Assembly: GCF_036898095.1 (NCBI RefSeq)
Contig: NC_090730.1
Span: 22,709,666-22,773,665, forward strand
Direction of reading: 5' to 3'
From: Palaemon carinicauda
Lineage: Eukaryota; Arthropoda; Malacostraca; Decapoda; Palaemonidae
Length of the DNA stretch: 64,000 bases
Below the pieces are notes generated by a model. The model was not told the origin of the DNA, did not search any database, and was given only the letters and a program-made list of their open reading frames with translations. A program made the translations under genes and the position numbers. Numbering within the stretch: position 1 is the stretch's first letter; each line of letters opens with the position of its first letter. Shown one piece after another: positions 53,501 to 64,000 of the stretch.

Positions 53501-54242
53501 GTTGTGAGTGCACGTGCCTGTTGTGTAATTCTTGTTCCTTTCCCTCGGGATTCCTCTTCGGAGCCTTCCCGGGGGAATGAATGTGTACTAATATTATTTG
53601 TTTTATTTTTTTACAGTTACCGATCTAGTTCGTTTCTGTAATATAGCAACGGTGTGAGCTGTCTGGTTGAGTCCTGGGGATTCGGCTGTTGCTGCCTCCC
53701 CCCTTGTATTTTCGTCAGGGGCGTGTCTCCTTCTACTGGTAGTACTCCCGTGTCGACGGACAGCTCTCCAGTTCATTTTAGAACAGTCAGGAGGCTTGCC
53801 TCCTTGGGCGGATAACTTTCCTTCCGAGGGAAGTTTTTCCTGTCCAGGCTTGAGTTTTTCCCCTTTTGGGGGGTTCTTCTCTTGCCTTTTTTTCGTGCGA
53901 CTATGCTCTTGGTGCTGAGCGGTCGCACCTGCAGTTTCGCTCAAGGGGCTGGGCAACGGCAGGAGCTCCTCTTCGGAGGATTGCTCCTTTTAGGTCACTG
54001 GCTGACCAGTCTCTTCCACGAAGTGTTTCTCTTTCGTTCGCGAGAGAGTACACTCATAGAGACTCCTCTTCGGAGGTTTCTTCTGTTGCTGTTGGCCTCC
54101 CTCGCCGTAGGCCCATCGTCCGCCTCGTCGTAAGGGCCTCTCATCCCCCTATAAGGGTGCTTGAGGCGCCTTTTTGGATCTCCGTTTGCAGCCTACAACT
54201 CCTTTTTCTCGATGTTCCGCCTTGGTGCAGATGGACAGCAGT

Positions 54243-54726
54243 CTGATCTCGTCTTCCGACGGGCAACGGTCTTCCCGACGGACAACGGTCTGCCCGACGG
54301 ACAGCGGTCTTCCGACGGACATCAGTCTCCCGGCGGACAACGATCCCTTCGGGGCAAAGGGTTGTCCCCACGGGGGTTCTTCCCTTGCGTGTCAGGGTTT
54401 CCCTGCGCGCCCTTCTGCTCATCAGCGCTCTCCTGTTCGTCAGCGCTTTCAAGATGATCTTCCCTGCGGTTCCTGTTGGTTCCTGTTACGCGCCCTGTAC
54501 GCCCACGTTCGCCCTCGCGATCTAGAACTTCGGTTCAGGTCGGGGTCAAGGACTCTTCTTCTTTGCGCAGGCTTCCACGCGTAGCCTTCTGCTCATCAGC
54601 GATCATCAGCTCGTCAGCGATCATCAGCTCGCCAGCGATCATCAGCTCGCCAGCGATCATCAGCTCGCCAGCGATCATCAGCTCGCCAGCGATCATCAGC
54701 CCGCCAGCGATCATCAGCTCGCCAGC
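54243..54726 (+). repeat. Two 18-bp-period minisatellites in DIRS-B copy 2
   Basis: Counterpart of 44955-45430. The GCGATCATCAGCTCGCCA array (54597-54726) has seven copies instead of six. Confidence 0.85.
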
Positions 54727-54824
54727 GATCTCCGGATCGCCCACGTGTGTTACAGCCGGCACTCCAACGTTCTCCAACACTTCTGAAGGAACATGGTTCG
54801 CCAGCTACTAGCTCACCTGTGCAT

Positions 54825-55500
54825 GCTGATCGCCATCGCGCGACCCTCAACTACGGATGCTGATCGCCATCGCGCGACCCTCAACTGCGGATGCTGATCG
54901 CCATCGCGCGACCCTCAACTGCGGATGCTGATCGCCATCGCACAACCCTCAACTGCGGATGCTGATCGCCATCGCGCGACCCTCAACTGCGGATGCTGAT
55001 CGCCATCGCGCGACCCTCAACTGCCGATGCTGATCGCCATCGCGCGACCCTCAACTGCGGATGCTGATCGCCATCGCGCGACCCTCAACAGCGGATGCTG
55101 ATCGCCATCGCGCGACCCTCAACTGCGGATGCTGATCGCCATCGCGCGACCTTCACCTGCGGATGCTGATTGCCATCGCGCGACCCTCAACTGCGGATGC
55201 TGATCGCCATCGCACGACCCTCAACTACGGATGCTGATCGCCATCGCGCGACCGCACACCTGCGGATGCTGATCACCGTCGCTCAACCCTGCGCATGCTG
55301 ATCACCATCGTGCGACCCTCAACTGCGTATGCTGTTCGCCATCACGCGATCGCCCACCTGCAGATGCTGTTCGCCACCGCGCGACCGCCAACCTGCGCAT
55401 GCTGATCACCATCGCGCGACCCTGGCAGGCTGATCACCATCACGCGACCCTGCGCATACTGATCACCATCGCGCGACCCTGCGCATGCTAATCACTGCTC
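54825..55500 (+). repeat. 34-bp minisatellite, DIRS-B copy 2
   Basis: Counterpart of 45505-46215, same 34-bp unit, slightly shorter. Confidence 0.92.
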
Positions 55501-55737
55501 GCGATCGCTCACAACGCACGATCGCTCACCTGCGCATACTGCTCGACCATCACGTCGGCATAACACAACGCGCCATGGCCAACCTGCGCGTTAGCGCTCA
55601 CCAGCTCACCACCGATCGCTTGTTGATCCATATCGCCAGCGGTCCTCCTCGCCCACGCGGCAGCGCGTTTCCTCGCCATCGCGCTAACGCTTGCGTTCGC
55701 CGCCTCGGACTCGCTCTCATCCACCTGCCCACCCTCA

Positions 55738-55915
55738 CGACCGCTCGCCCGTGCAACCGCGCGACCGCTCGCCCGTGCAACCGCGCGACCGCTCGCCCGT
55801 GCAACCGCGCGACCACTCGCCCGTGCAACCGCGCGACCGCTCGCCCGTGCAACCGCGCGACCGCTCGCCCGTGCAACCGCGCGACCGCTCGCCCTTGCAA
55901 CCGCGTGCGACCACT
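55738..55915 (+). repeat. 24-bp minisatellite, 7 units, DIRS-B copy 2
   Basis: Counterpart of 46478-46690. The last unit reads CCTTGCAACC, and one unit reads CGACCACTCG. Confidence 0.92.
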
Positions 55916-57200
55916 CGCCTGCACGTCTACGCTCATGCTCTCCAATGTTCGCCCACGCGCGAACCAACGGTTTTTTTCCATCGCGCAGACGGATGGTGTT
56001 CCGTCGCGCGAACCTACAGTGTTTCTTCGCACAAATGTCGGCTTATTTCTTGCAGTATCCATTGCTCGTCTATGGGTTATCGCTCGCCGACCACCAGGAA
56101 TTCCCGTCGCGCAAGCTCCAGGGCAATTGCGACCACGATTCCCAATGGGGTTTTCGCAGCATGACCAGCCTGGCGAGTTCTTCTGGAGCGTATTTCCAGA
56201 ACACTGTCTCACCCCGTAAACACAGAGCATGGCACTTGCAAGAATAGGAGAAACTTAAGGGAGATCTGAGCAACACTCCTCTATTCCTGAACCTGGGTTA
56301 GCCCTTCCCCGTCATTCCCTGGAAGGATTTTTGGCGGGGGGGCTTTCCGTTCGAGATTTCTCCATCGGACAAGGGGTGACTGCTTACCTCTTCCTCTGGG
56401 AGCTTACCAGGTTCTTTCCCTCCTCGGTTACGGCCCGAGGTTTGGTTCAAGGAAGCTACAGGAAGATCAAGGGTACTTTCCTCCTCTCGAGCTCAGGCAC
56501 CTTGGCCTTTCGTCGTTAAGTATCTAATTTGCGGACAAGCTCGATGTTGTACCATCTGGAAGCGCTGACTGAGGGCTTCCTTCGGGTGTCTCATCTGTGG
56601 AGGTCGACGACCTCAGACACCCTTCCATCCTTGAGAAGAGTTTGTTTGTGCCCAAGGACAGAGACTTAGACAGCTGCTGTGCGGAGTAAATCGACTTCCG
56701 GTTTCACTCCTCCAAGGCGCTTTCTTCCAGACTCTGCAGGGTTCCAGCGCCCTTTTCTTTTAACCACGTCGGCCTAAGTTATCGGCTACGACAACTGGGA
56801 CAAGGTGTCCAATTGCAGTTTCCTCCTGTCAGGAACAGATGGCACGGGAGACTCCCCCGGGGGGGCATAGTCCTAAAAGGAGTTCACGAACTCTAGGATT
56901 GCAGGTTTTTCGCTGGGAGGATGCTTAAGGTTACTCATCCGAATGACAGCTTCCCGATGCCCATTCCCGCACAATCTCTGTGAGTAGCCAAGGATATCGC
57001 GCCTGCCGTCTCTGTCAGCGAATTCAGTGTCTCTGAACCTCTATGCCATAGCGTCAGCAGAGTTGCCCGGTTGGGCAGAATGATCCATACCTTAGGCGAA
57101 GGTCTTCCTTAGGATCATCGACGGCTTCACCCCCGGCCCCCTCAGTCGATCCTTTCTTGTAAGGAAGGATCTGAGAGGGGATGTCCATAGTCGACCTCTC

Positions 57201-58822
57201 AGCCCCGATCAAGTTTGTCGAACAAACTTCGGCCAGCGTAGACCAGCAGAATCGATCAGACTGGTAACGAGGCGACAGGACTCCTTAAACCCTGGATCGG
57301 AAGGACGGGTACTTTCAGTTTCCATTCCATCCATCTTCCAGGGTGCTCGTCGAATTCAGCCTAGACTGCAAGTATTCCTGCTTATGATGCAGTGTGGCTA
57401 TCCCACCGTGGCATAGCAGGTTTGTTTCCCCAGAGAACTCTCCCTGCCTTCCTCTTGGCCGCTCAGGTGCAGGCTTCCGCCTCCTCTGCTGTTTGGAGGG
57501 CTGGTCAACTCCGGTAGGCTCAGGTTTCGACCTTCTTCAGCGCCGGGACAAGCTCCCGGATGCTTACCATGAGTGTGGGCTCATGGTATTTTGCTTAGAG
57601 CCTTCTCTTCCTCTGCCTCAACATCTGGAGTATCTGGCCATGATATTGAGTCAACCGCCTTACCACATTGGAAACCCCGCTTCTCGTCCGTCCAGCGAGG
57701 TTAAGCAACATCGGTACTTGGATGGGTGACCACCTGGGGACGCCAGATTCTGTTACCACATCCTCCGAGCCTTCCTTTCGGTTGACTGTGGCAAGACTGA
57801 GGAGAGTCACAGTACCTGTTCTCAGTCAAGCAGAGCTTTCAGCCCTACCTTGGAACGTTTCCTAGTTCTTCTTTCCTCATTGACCCGTCTATAGTCCGAA
57901 CGGTCGCCTCAGGATAAGTTCCATGTGGGGCGATCCAAGTTCCGGTGGCTTCAGGCAATGTTTAACCGGACTCCCTGGCCCTATGGGACCAGCGGAACTA
58001 TTAGACCTGCAATGGGTGTTGACCTATGGAGCCTCTTGATGGTAGTGGATATTCTCGTCCTTTCCCCACATTCTTGATGCGGTTCTCGGACTCGTCAAAG
58101 GAAAGGGGGGGGGGGGCATGTTCCGGTCCAGGCCTATGGTCAAGACCTGAAGGATACCTCTCCATCATTCAGGCAGGCTTAGGGGCCTTAGTCTGGCCCC
58201 TCTTCAGATCCTACAGCTCCTGCCGAGTCGCCCCGTTGCGCGTCGACTTCATTCTAACCAGCAGGGGACGCATTTTCACACCTTCACATCTTGCAGTAGA
58301 GATACCGGGATGATTGAGATTCTCTCAATACCACCATCGGCTCTCTCATTCCAGGCAGGGGAATGTTTCTCTCAGACTATCCAAGCAGAGCCTCATAGAG
58401 AGAGTGTACCTAGGGGTCTTTGACCTTGGGTAACCAGCAAGTGCTGGTCTGGGGGACCTGATCGCGACAGCTTGGAACCTCAAGCTTCCGCTAGTCTTCC
58501 CCCCAGTCTCAGACCCCGAGACTCTGGCAAGATGCATTCCGGTGATGGTGGGACAACTTCGACGCCTGCGTCTTCCCTCCTTTTTGTCTGCGGACAATGG
58601 GCCTCAACAAGACCAGGTTGTCTGTCAACCTTTCAATGGGAGAGCTCCACTGGGACTATGCTCAGAACGGTTTCTGGACCCTCTGCTTCCCCTGACGGAA
58701 CTCCCGGGAGAGCTTCTCCCACGGCGCAGACTACTCAAGCAACCACACTGCGACATCTCTCCCGAACCGGGGCGTCGCTTCGGCTTCATGCCTGGAGACA
58801 CTACGCTTCCTCCTCTAGAAGA
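57201..58822 (+). pseudogene. DIRS-B copy 2 RT/RNase H remnant
   Basis: Same motif order and the same interruptions as 47980-49600, with a few further base changes. The shared lesions show that decay preceded the duplication. Confidence 0.72.
57658..57760 (+). ncRNA. 5S rRNA-derived fragment inside DIRS-B copy 2 RT
   Basis: Copy of 48436-48538 with two evident changes (AACCCCGC for AACCTCGC; AACATCGG for AACGTCGG). The same internal deletion shows it predates the duplication. Confidence 0.78.
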
Positions 58823-59552
58823 GACAACCCGCTACAGTCGCGGTACGGAGGTCGCGTCATCTGCGATAGTCATCCACAGGGGTCTCCCAGGCAAAGTGAA
58901 GAGTCTAAGGTGGTTGGTGCCGTGGGAGATATACCTCTTCCCTTGAGGCCTCTTCTCCAGCAATAACGGTCTTATTGCCTTTCGGCGGGAGGAAGCTCCT
59001 TTCCGCTCTCGGCAATGAAGCCTGTCGCTCAGCCTTTCCCTGACCTTCAGGCTTAAAGGAATAACTTTTTCCTGCCCGCTGGATCTATCCTCGCTCATGC
59101 GAAGCTACGATCGTCCCTGCCTTAGTCGGAGGAAGACCTCCAACTTGGAGCATGGCTCGGACTTTTAGTCCTTTAAGAGATCTTCTCAAGACCCTTTTAC
59201 GACAGGCCTCGGATTGTATTCCGCCTTGGGTCCTCTGCTCACTCTGGCCACGGCCAGTGTGTAAGCAATCTTCTTGGTCTCTTACTACTCCCCCCCCCCC
59301 TTTCTAAGGAAGAGGGGAAGGCAACATTCAGGCTCGCTCCTGAGTTGTTGGCTAGACTCAGAATCTGAGGGTCCCGGCCCTTCGGTCCGATTCATTCAAG
59401 ATTTCGAGTCTCCATTCTGTGTCTGATGTCCCAAGACCTTCTCTTTCTTGCCAGTAAGGAATCGAGAGGTTAGCGCTGGGAACAGCTGCAGTTTGTCCTT
59501 AGTTGCAGCCGATTTGGGAACACAAGGAGGACATGGGGGGAGAGTCTCCAGT

Positions 59553-59813
59553 ATACCTCTTCAGCCCGGACTCAAGGACATTCATCTCGACCTGTCTTCA
59601 GACCCTCCCCCGTCACGTCGCCCTACAGCACGATGTTGGATACATCGCAACGTCCCTCGCCTTCGAGTAATACTACTCTGTGACGCAGGTGCTACAAGCT
59701 GGAGTCTGGAAGCGTCTGATGACCTTCGCAGCCCGCTTCCTGCAGGGCGTGACCCACAGGAGTCTCGATACGTTTTCTATCGCTCTGTGGTGGCTACACA
59801 ACAGCTGGTCTAA
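59553..59813 (+). pseudogene. DIRS-B copy 2 tyrosine recombinase C-terminal remnant
   Basis: Same as 50330-50590, including the altered H-x-x-R and tyrosine positions. Confidence 0.65.
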
Positions 59814-60331
59814 CCTCAGGCTCCTTTTTGGACAGGTAGCAGAAGGTTGAGGGCATTGTTATCAGGTTTTAGTCTGCATGCACGAAAGAAGTAGGTCTGG
59901 CCCTTACTTCTTTCTTCATCATCCCCTCTACGGGGAAGCAGCATCCTGGTCTCTGCATAGCTGACCTCGAACCTCTGCAGGTAAACCATGCTTCCTTGTG
60001 TTCCGAGTATTGAGTCAATACTGTCGCGTCCCCCATACCCTGACGAGGTGGTATTGGGAACGTCCTAACCCAGAGTTCCTTCTGGAACTCCAGGTCAACT
60101 GCCTAGGATGAGTCACACTTCTTCCTTCACACACAAGCTTACGTAGGCCACATGGTTCCTTGCGGAGCAAGGAACTTGTGAGGTGCAGGGACTCCTTTTC
60201 TCGAGTGCGACTCACTCGGATTCTGAGTCCCCGGGTAAAGCCAAAGCCAGTATGGCTGGGGACTTTCCACCCTTCCTAAGGGATAAGTCACCCTTTGTAA
60301 ATAGCGTGGTTTGTATTTCGGTTACGGAACA

Positions 60332-60646
60332 AATGACAAATTCGAAGATAATTTGTATTTTTCCTAACCATACAAACCTTAGCTATTTACACATATTTGC
60401 CCGCCAGCCCTGTCCCCCAAGACAAGTCCTACCTCTAAGTGAAAGTGAGTATTCACCTGTGTGTGAGGGGGAGGAGGGGTAGCTAGCTACCACTCCCCTA
60501 CCCCCCCGCTAACTAGCGCGGGGGTAATACACCCTCGTTAAATTCTAATGGCTCGCCATTTCAGCTACGCTAAAAGTAATACCCTTTGTAAATAGCTAAG
60601 GTTTGTATGGTTAGGAAAAATACAAATTATCTTCGAATTTGTCATT
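60332..60646. repeat. Perfect 60-bp inverted repeat enclosing an inverted DIRS-B left end
   Basis: The arms 60332-60391 and 60587-60646 are exact reverse complements (AATGACAAATTCGAAGATAA ...). The spacer at about 60430-60590 is the reverse complement of the DIRS-B left terminal region (52785-52945: CTAGCTACC, the CCCGCGCTAGTTAGCGGG block, TTTTAGCGTAGC). MITE-like, or a rearranged element end. Confidence 0.85.
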
Positions 60647-60673
60647 TTTAAGTTGTACTGGACAAAAGGAACA

Positions 60674-61155
60674 TTTGTTCCGTAACCGAAATACAAACCA
60701 TGCTATTTACATTGGGTTTACCTTTTAGCGTAGCTGAAATGGCGAGCCATTAGAATTTAACAAGGGTGTATTACCCCCGCGCTAGTTATCGGGGGGTAGG
60801 GGAGTGGTAGCTAGCTACCCCTCCCCCCCTCACACACCGATGAATTGCTTCACTTTCACTTTTGGCTCGGACATGGACAGACGTCTCTGTCTTTGTCCTC
60901 GTTTGGCAGCCATTGTTTGTTTTGTCTTTACTTAATCACTTACTTTTCTTTTACTCAGGATATATGTAAACATTTTCTCATGTTTATGTATATATTTGAG
61001 TATAGAAATCAGTAAGTTTCCTTTTCAGAGTTTGTGCTTGTGTGTGTAGTGTACGATATCTCCGTGGAGCCCTCGGCAGTTAGGCCACCATGGTGTAATT
61101 TCATGGGTCGCGATCGAGTTTGACTTTGGTCTTTCTCTCTCTCTCTTTCTCTCAA
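60674..61155 (+). mobile_element. DIRS-B-like left terminus, copy 3
   Basis: TTTGTTCCGTAACCGAAATA onward follows 52752-53225 with about 10% difference by eye, down to the CT-rich tract. Similarity stops at a SINE-like insertion at about 61156. Confidence 0.8.
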
Positions 61156-61260
61156 TAGGTCCGTCGAAGCTAGCCAGGCTACAACCCTAGTTGAGAAAGC
61201 AAGAGGCTTTAACCTAAACTGCTCCAATAGGGAAAGATGGCTCAGTGGGGAAATAAGAAA
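61156..61260 (-). mobile_element. SINE-like interspersed repeat, second copy
   Basis: In reverse it contains TTTCCCTATTGGAGC and CAACTAGGGTTGTAGC, as at 27379-27463. It lies directly after the CT tract of the third DIRS-B end. Confidence 0.55.
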
Positions 61261-63635
61261 ATAAATAAATTAACATTAAATCATTATCAGACGAGTAAAA
61301 AGTGCAAAGAGTCAGTGCTGCTAGGTCAGTGCAATAACGCGTCCTCAATGCAGCATAACTAACCAAACTGTAGAGGTTGGTGCAGCAGCGTCTGCAGCTG
61401 CAACAGTAGGAAGTGCATTAAGGCCTTTATGAGAATAGAGCGTAAAAGTATTTCTCCCACAACGGGCAGATCTTTTATGATTTACTGTAATAATTTTAAA
61501 AACGCAATTTCTCAGTGACTCGTAGACATAGCCCAGTGCACTGGAGGATGTGTTAGCTCGTGTCCGTCTTACTTCTAGTCCGACACCTCTTCCTTCTTCC
61601 CAACCCCTGGGAGAAGGAATGTCGTAAGGCTAAGGTATATCGTGGACCTTATCCGCTAAAGGTATGTTCCACCGAGCGATCCTGTCGATGTTTTCCAAGA
61701 CGTTAGCTCTCCGCTTTGGAATAATTAAGTAAAGATGTTTTCTTCGCCTTCGATTGACGAATTATAACGTCACAACCGTGTGATGTATTCTCTTAAGCAG
61801 AGCAAAATTTTTATGTCTAGAAGCGATCAGTTCATCATCGCTATGGCATCACGGATCTTGTAGAAATTTTTTCTGTGTAATAGGGTGCAGTTTTCTGACG
61901 AGGATAGCGTTTTACGTTTTCCTTTTCTACTAGACTAGAAAGTGACTCGTCATGAATGCACGTGAACAGGACTTATCCTCGCAGCAGGCGTGTCGTGATG
62001 CTTAAGCTGGAAGCAATCGAGTGTTTTTCTTCCACGAGAGAGGGGAAAGTCAGACAAGTCGCATGCAAACCTAACTCTTCCTCTGGAATCTTACGCTCTT
62101 TCTGGGAAGAAAGCGTTCGTCCTCGTCGAAGGACACAAAACCTAGCCTTGGTTGACACCAACCAATACGTCCAAGACCGGTCATGAGTTGTATGCTCCCT
62201 AACCTATCCTGCAGTAACTGATGTTCGCTGGAGGTTTTCTTTTCAAAAGAAGGCGACGTGTCAGCACCAAAAAACGCGTAAGATACGTAGTTCATCGGGG
62301 GATAGGGTACCTTCCTTTGGGGCCATCGACTATTGTTGACTATATCTTGCAGTATTAGGTACGTTCAGGTTGTGAACAAGGCGCGCTGGAAATGTCATAA
62401 GGACTTTCCCATGTTGGTCACGGGACTACGGTTGTTGATCTCTCAGAGCGATCGCTCACGTTTGAGTTAGAGCACACGGTGCCCCACAAGTGTATGTTAT
62501 GTCTGAGCTAAAGAAGTCAATTTCATCACTTTTTGGCTCTTACGATTCTCGGGTGGAAGGATTTCACCTAAAAGAATCTAAGAACAGCCATAGACCAAGA
62601 ATACGGTCTTCCATTAGTATCAGACAGCATAGTTCTCTGATACTCAGCAACGCTTCCTCGCAACAACCAGCTCGCGTTACTTAAAGTGCCAGGGTGGACG
62701 TATGGGGCAGTCGGGTCTGTCACTTACAGCTGACGCAGACGCCAGTCTGGTCTCGCCCTCACGCAGACAGACGCTAGTCTGGTCGTATGTTGGACTCTAA
62801 CAGTCAAGGTTGATCTTTTCAACAAGTTGTCTCACCTTCGCATTCTGCGGGACACGCGACTACCGCTCATGGGGACGCATGCTACACGCAGACAGCTCTC
62901 GGCAAGCTGATCAATCTGAAATCCCACGGCAACCTAAACGCATGTGTCAGCCTGGACATATGCTGGTTAAGGTCAGTTGGGTTTTTTCCCCGCGTCATGA
63001 TAGTCAAACAGTTACTTCTTTGCGCTTCTAACTGGACGCGATATTGTCGCCTCCTCGCGACAAGCTGTAGATTGGCAACAGGCGGGAACCAGCGACAAGG
63101 TGAACGCATACAGCACGCTAACACCTTACGACAATGCAAACGCATGCGGCAATCTGGTCACATGCTAGACGCATACAGTCAAGTCTGTTTCTCACAGCAG
63201 TATAGGCAGATTGTTGTCTCTCCTTCGCGACTCTCTGGCCGTGCAACTAACGCTCCTTCGCGTCAAGCATTTGGCGTAAAGTATGTTGAACACTCGCTGG
63301 TTACACACGATCAGGTCTTACCTCTCAGCATAAGGTTCACGTTGTTGATACTTTTTTTCAACAAGCCTAGCTTCGATATCGGTTCCTTGCGACCGATCTG
63401 AACGCGTTTCGGGGGGCGGTTTAAATCTTGACTCTCCCTCACGACATGATGATCATAGGCAGTATGATGGAACCATGCTGGACTCATGCTGGATGCATGC
63501 TGAACGCATGCCTTCGGGCCGTTTCTCCGCGTCAGGATCAAGAACGACTATCAAGCTTGAGGTCTGGCTGCCTTAAGTATTGTAGAAAACCCCTGAGATC
63601 TAGAGGGCTGTTTGAAGGAGGCAGCTGAGGCTATC
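61261..63635. other. Anonymous DNA, possibly decayed gag region of the third DIRS-B-like element
   Basis: No supported gene. Short repeats such as GACGCCAGTCTGGTC / GACGCTAGTCTGGTC (62739, 62768) and CATGCTGGA words at 63475-63510 recall the minisatellite-rich gag of DIRS-B, but colinearity is not demonstrated. Confidence 0.35.
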
Positions 63636-63799
63636 GCTTGTACAAAGGACTCTTACCTCAAGGTTTTGCAGCCTAAATAGGAGGTTTTAGGGAGTAGTGT
63701 AGAGCTAATCAGTCTCTTCATTTAGTAACTCTAAAATGCAAGTGGCCTATTTCTTCTTAGAACTTAGAAGAAAGCACATTTTTTCCTCCTCGACCATCA

Positions 63800-64000
63800 A
63801 GGGGTTCAGGAGTATGCGGGCAGCTGCCTTCAGACGCACGAAATTAGATCTATCAAATAAAGACCTTCTAGATCTTCTCAGATCGTTTGAGATGAATTAG
63901 AAGCGTCAGCAATATTGCCAGCCTGGAATTTAGAGGTTGTTTTTAAAAATTCCGCGGTAGTGACAGATTCGAGCCTTTACACTCGGCTTCTTTTGTAAGA
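63800..64000 (+). pseudogene. Possible tyrosine-recombinase remnant running off the window
   Basis: Frame-shifting pieces LDLSNKDLLDLLRSFE and LPAWNLEVVFKN resemble the segment preceding the catalytic arginine in DIRS recombinases. Stops are present, and the catalytic residues would lie beyond base 64000. Confidence 0.4.

Larger units (their letters stand above)
50676..59899 (+). repeat. 9.3-kb tandem duplication, unit 2
   Basis: Direct repeat of 41370-50675 (9224 bp, shortened by repeat-copy and small indels). Ends at GTAGGTCTGG, after which the sequence continues into new DNA (CCCTTACTTC) instead of GGCTATAGAG. Confidence 0.93.
52752..60333 (+). mobile_element. Decayed DIRS-type retrotransposon DIRS-B, copy 2 (both termini)
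   Basis: Left terminus TTTGTTCCGTAACCGAAATA (52752). The right terminus is its reverse complement over about 43-47 bp, ending GGTTACGGAACAAA at 60333. Between them are the same decayed gag/minisatellite, RT and recombinase regions as copy 1. This copy extends past the duplicated unit into 59900-60333, showing what copy 1 lacks. Confidence 0.82.

Overview
This window is eukaryotic, repeat-dense genomic DNA from an animal, most likely a decapod crustacean. That placement is an inference. It rests on several DIRS-type tyrosine-recombinase retrotransposons, long AG/CT, TA and CA/GT microsatellites, and the mixture of Ty3/Gypsy, LINE and MITE repeats. I found no host protein-coding gene. Every long reading frame that can be recognised belongs to a mobile element.

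Layout. (1) 1-17116: two head-to-tail copies of one DIRS-type element (here 'DIRS-A'), genes on the minus strand in the order gag, RT/RNase H, tyrosine recombinase. Both are defective, but at different places. Copy 1 carries a MITE in its leader. The terminal segment of copy 1 is inverted relative to copy 2, and copy 2 ends in a 519-bp tandem duplication. (2) 17117-18920: microsatellites, a pogo/mariner-like terminus and a 500-bp assembly gap. (3) 18921-24194: an intact Ty3-like LTR retrotransposon with the unusual order gag-protease-integrase-RT-RNase H and a SCAN-like gag, i.e. a Gmr1-type element. Its 5' LTR is split by a second copy of the same TTAA MITE. (4) 24195-34134: low-complexity and anonymous DNA with a SINE-like fragment, a 1.48-kb non-autonomous DNA transposon and a decayed LINE 3' end. 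(5) 34135-39161: a second intact Ty3/Gypsy element in the usual domain order, with LTRs that read as identical, so probably young. (6) 40586-41112: two neighbouring hAT-like MITEs with 8-bp target duplications. (7) 41370-59899: a 9.3-kb direct tandem duplication. Each unit carries a second, heavily decayed DIRS family ('DIRS-B', plus strand) full of minisatellites and containing a 5S-rRNA-derived fragment. (8) 59900-64000: the right end of DIRS-B, an inverted-repeat cluster, a third DIRS-B-like left end, a SINE-like fragment and a possible recombinase remnant at the window edge.

How the parts relate: the sequences are nested and comparative. The two DIRS-A copies, the two LTRs of the Gmr1-like element and the two 9.3-kb units act as internal controls that reveal insertions (TTAA MITEs), nonsense and frameshift changes, minisatellite copy-number change and orientation change without outside data. 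The likeliest still-competent elements are the Gmr1-like element and the 34135-39161 Gypsy element.
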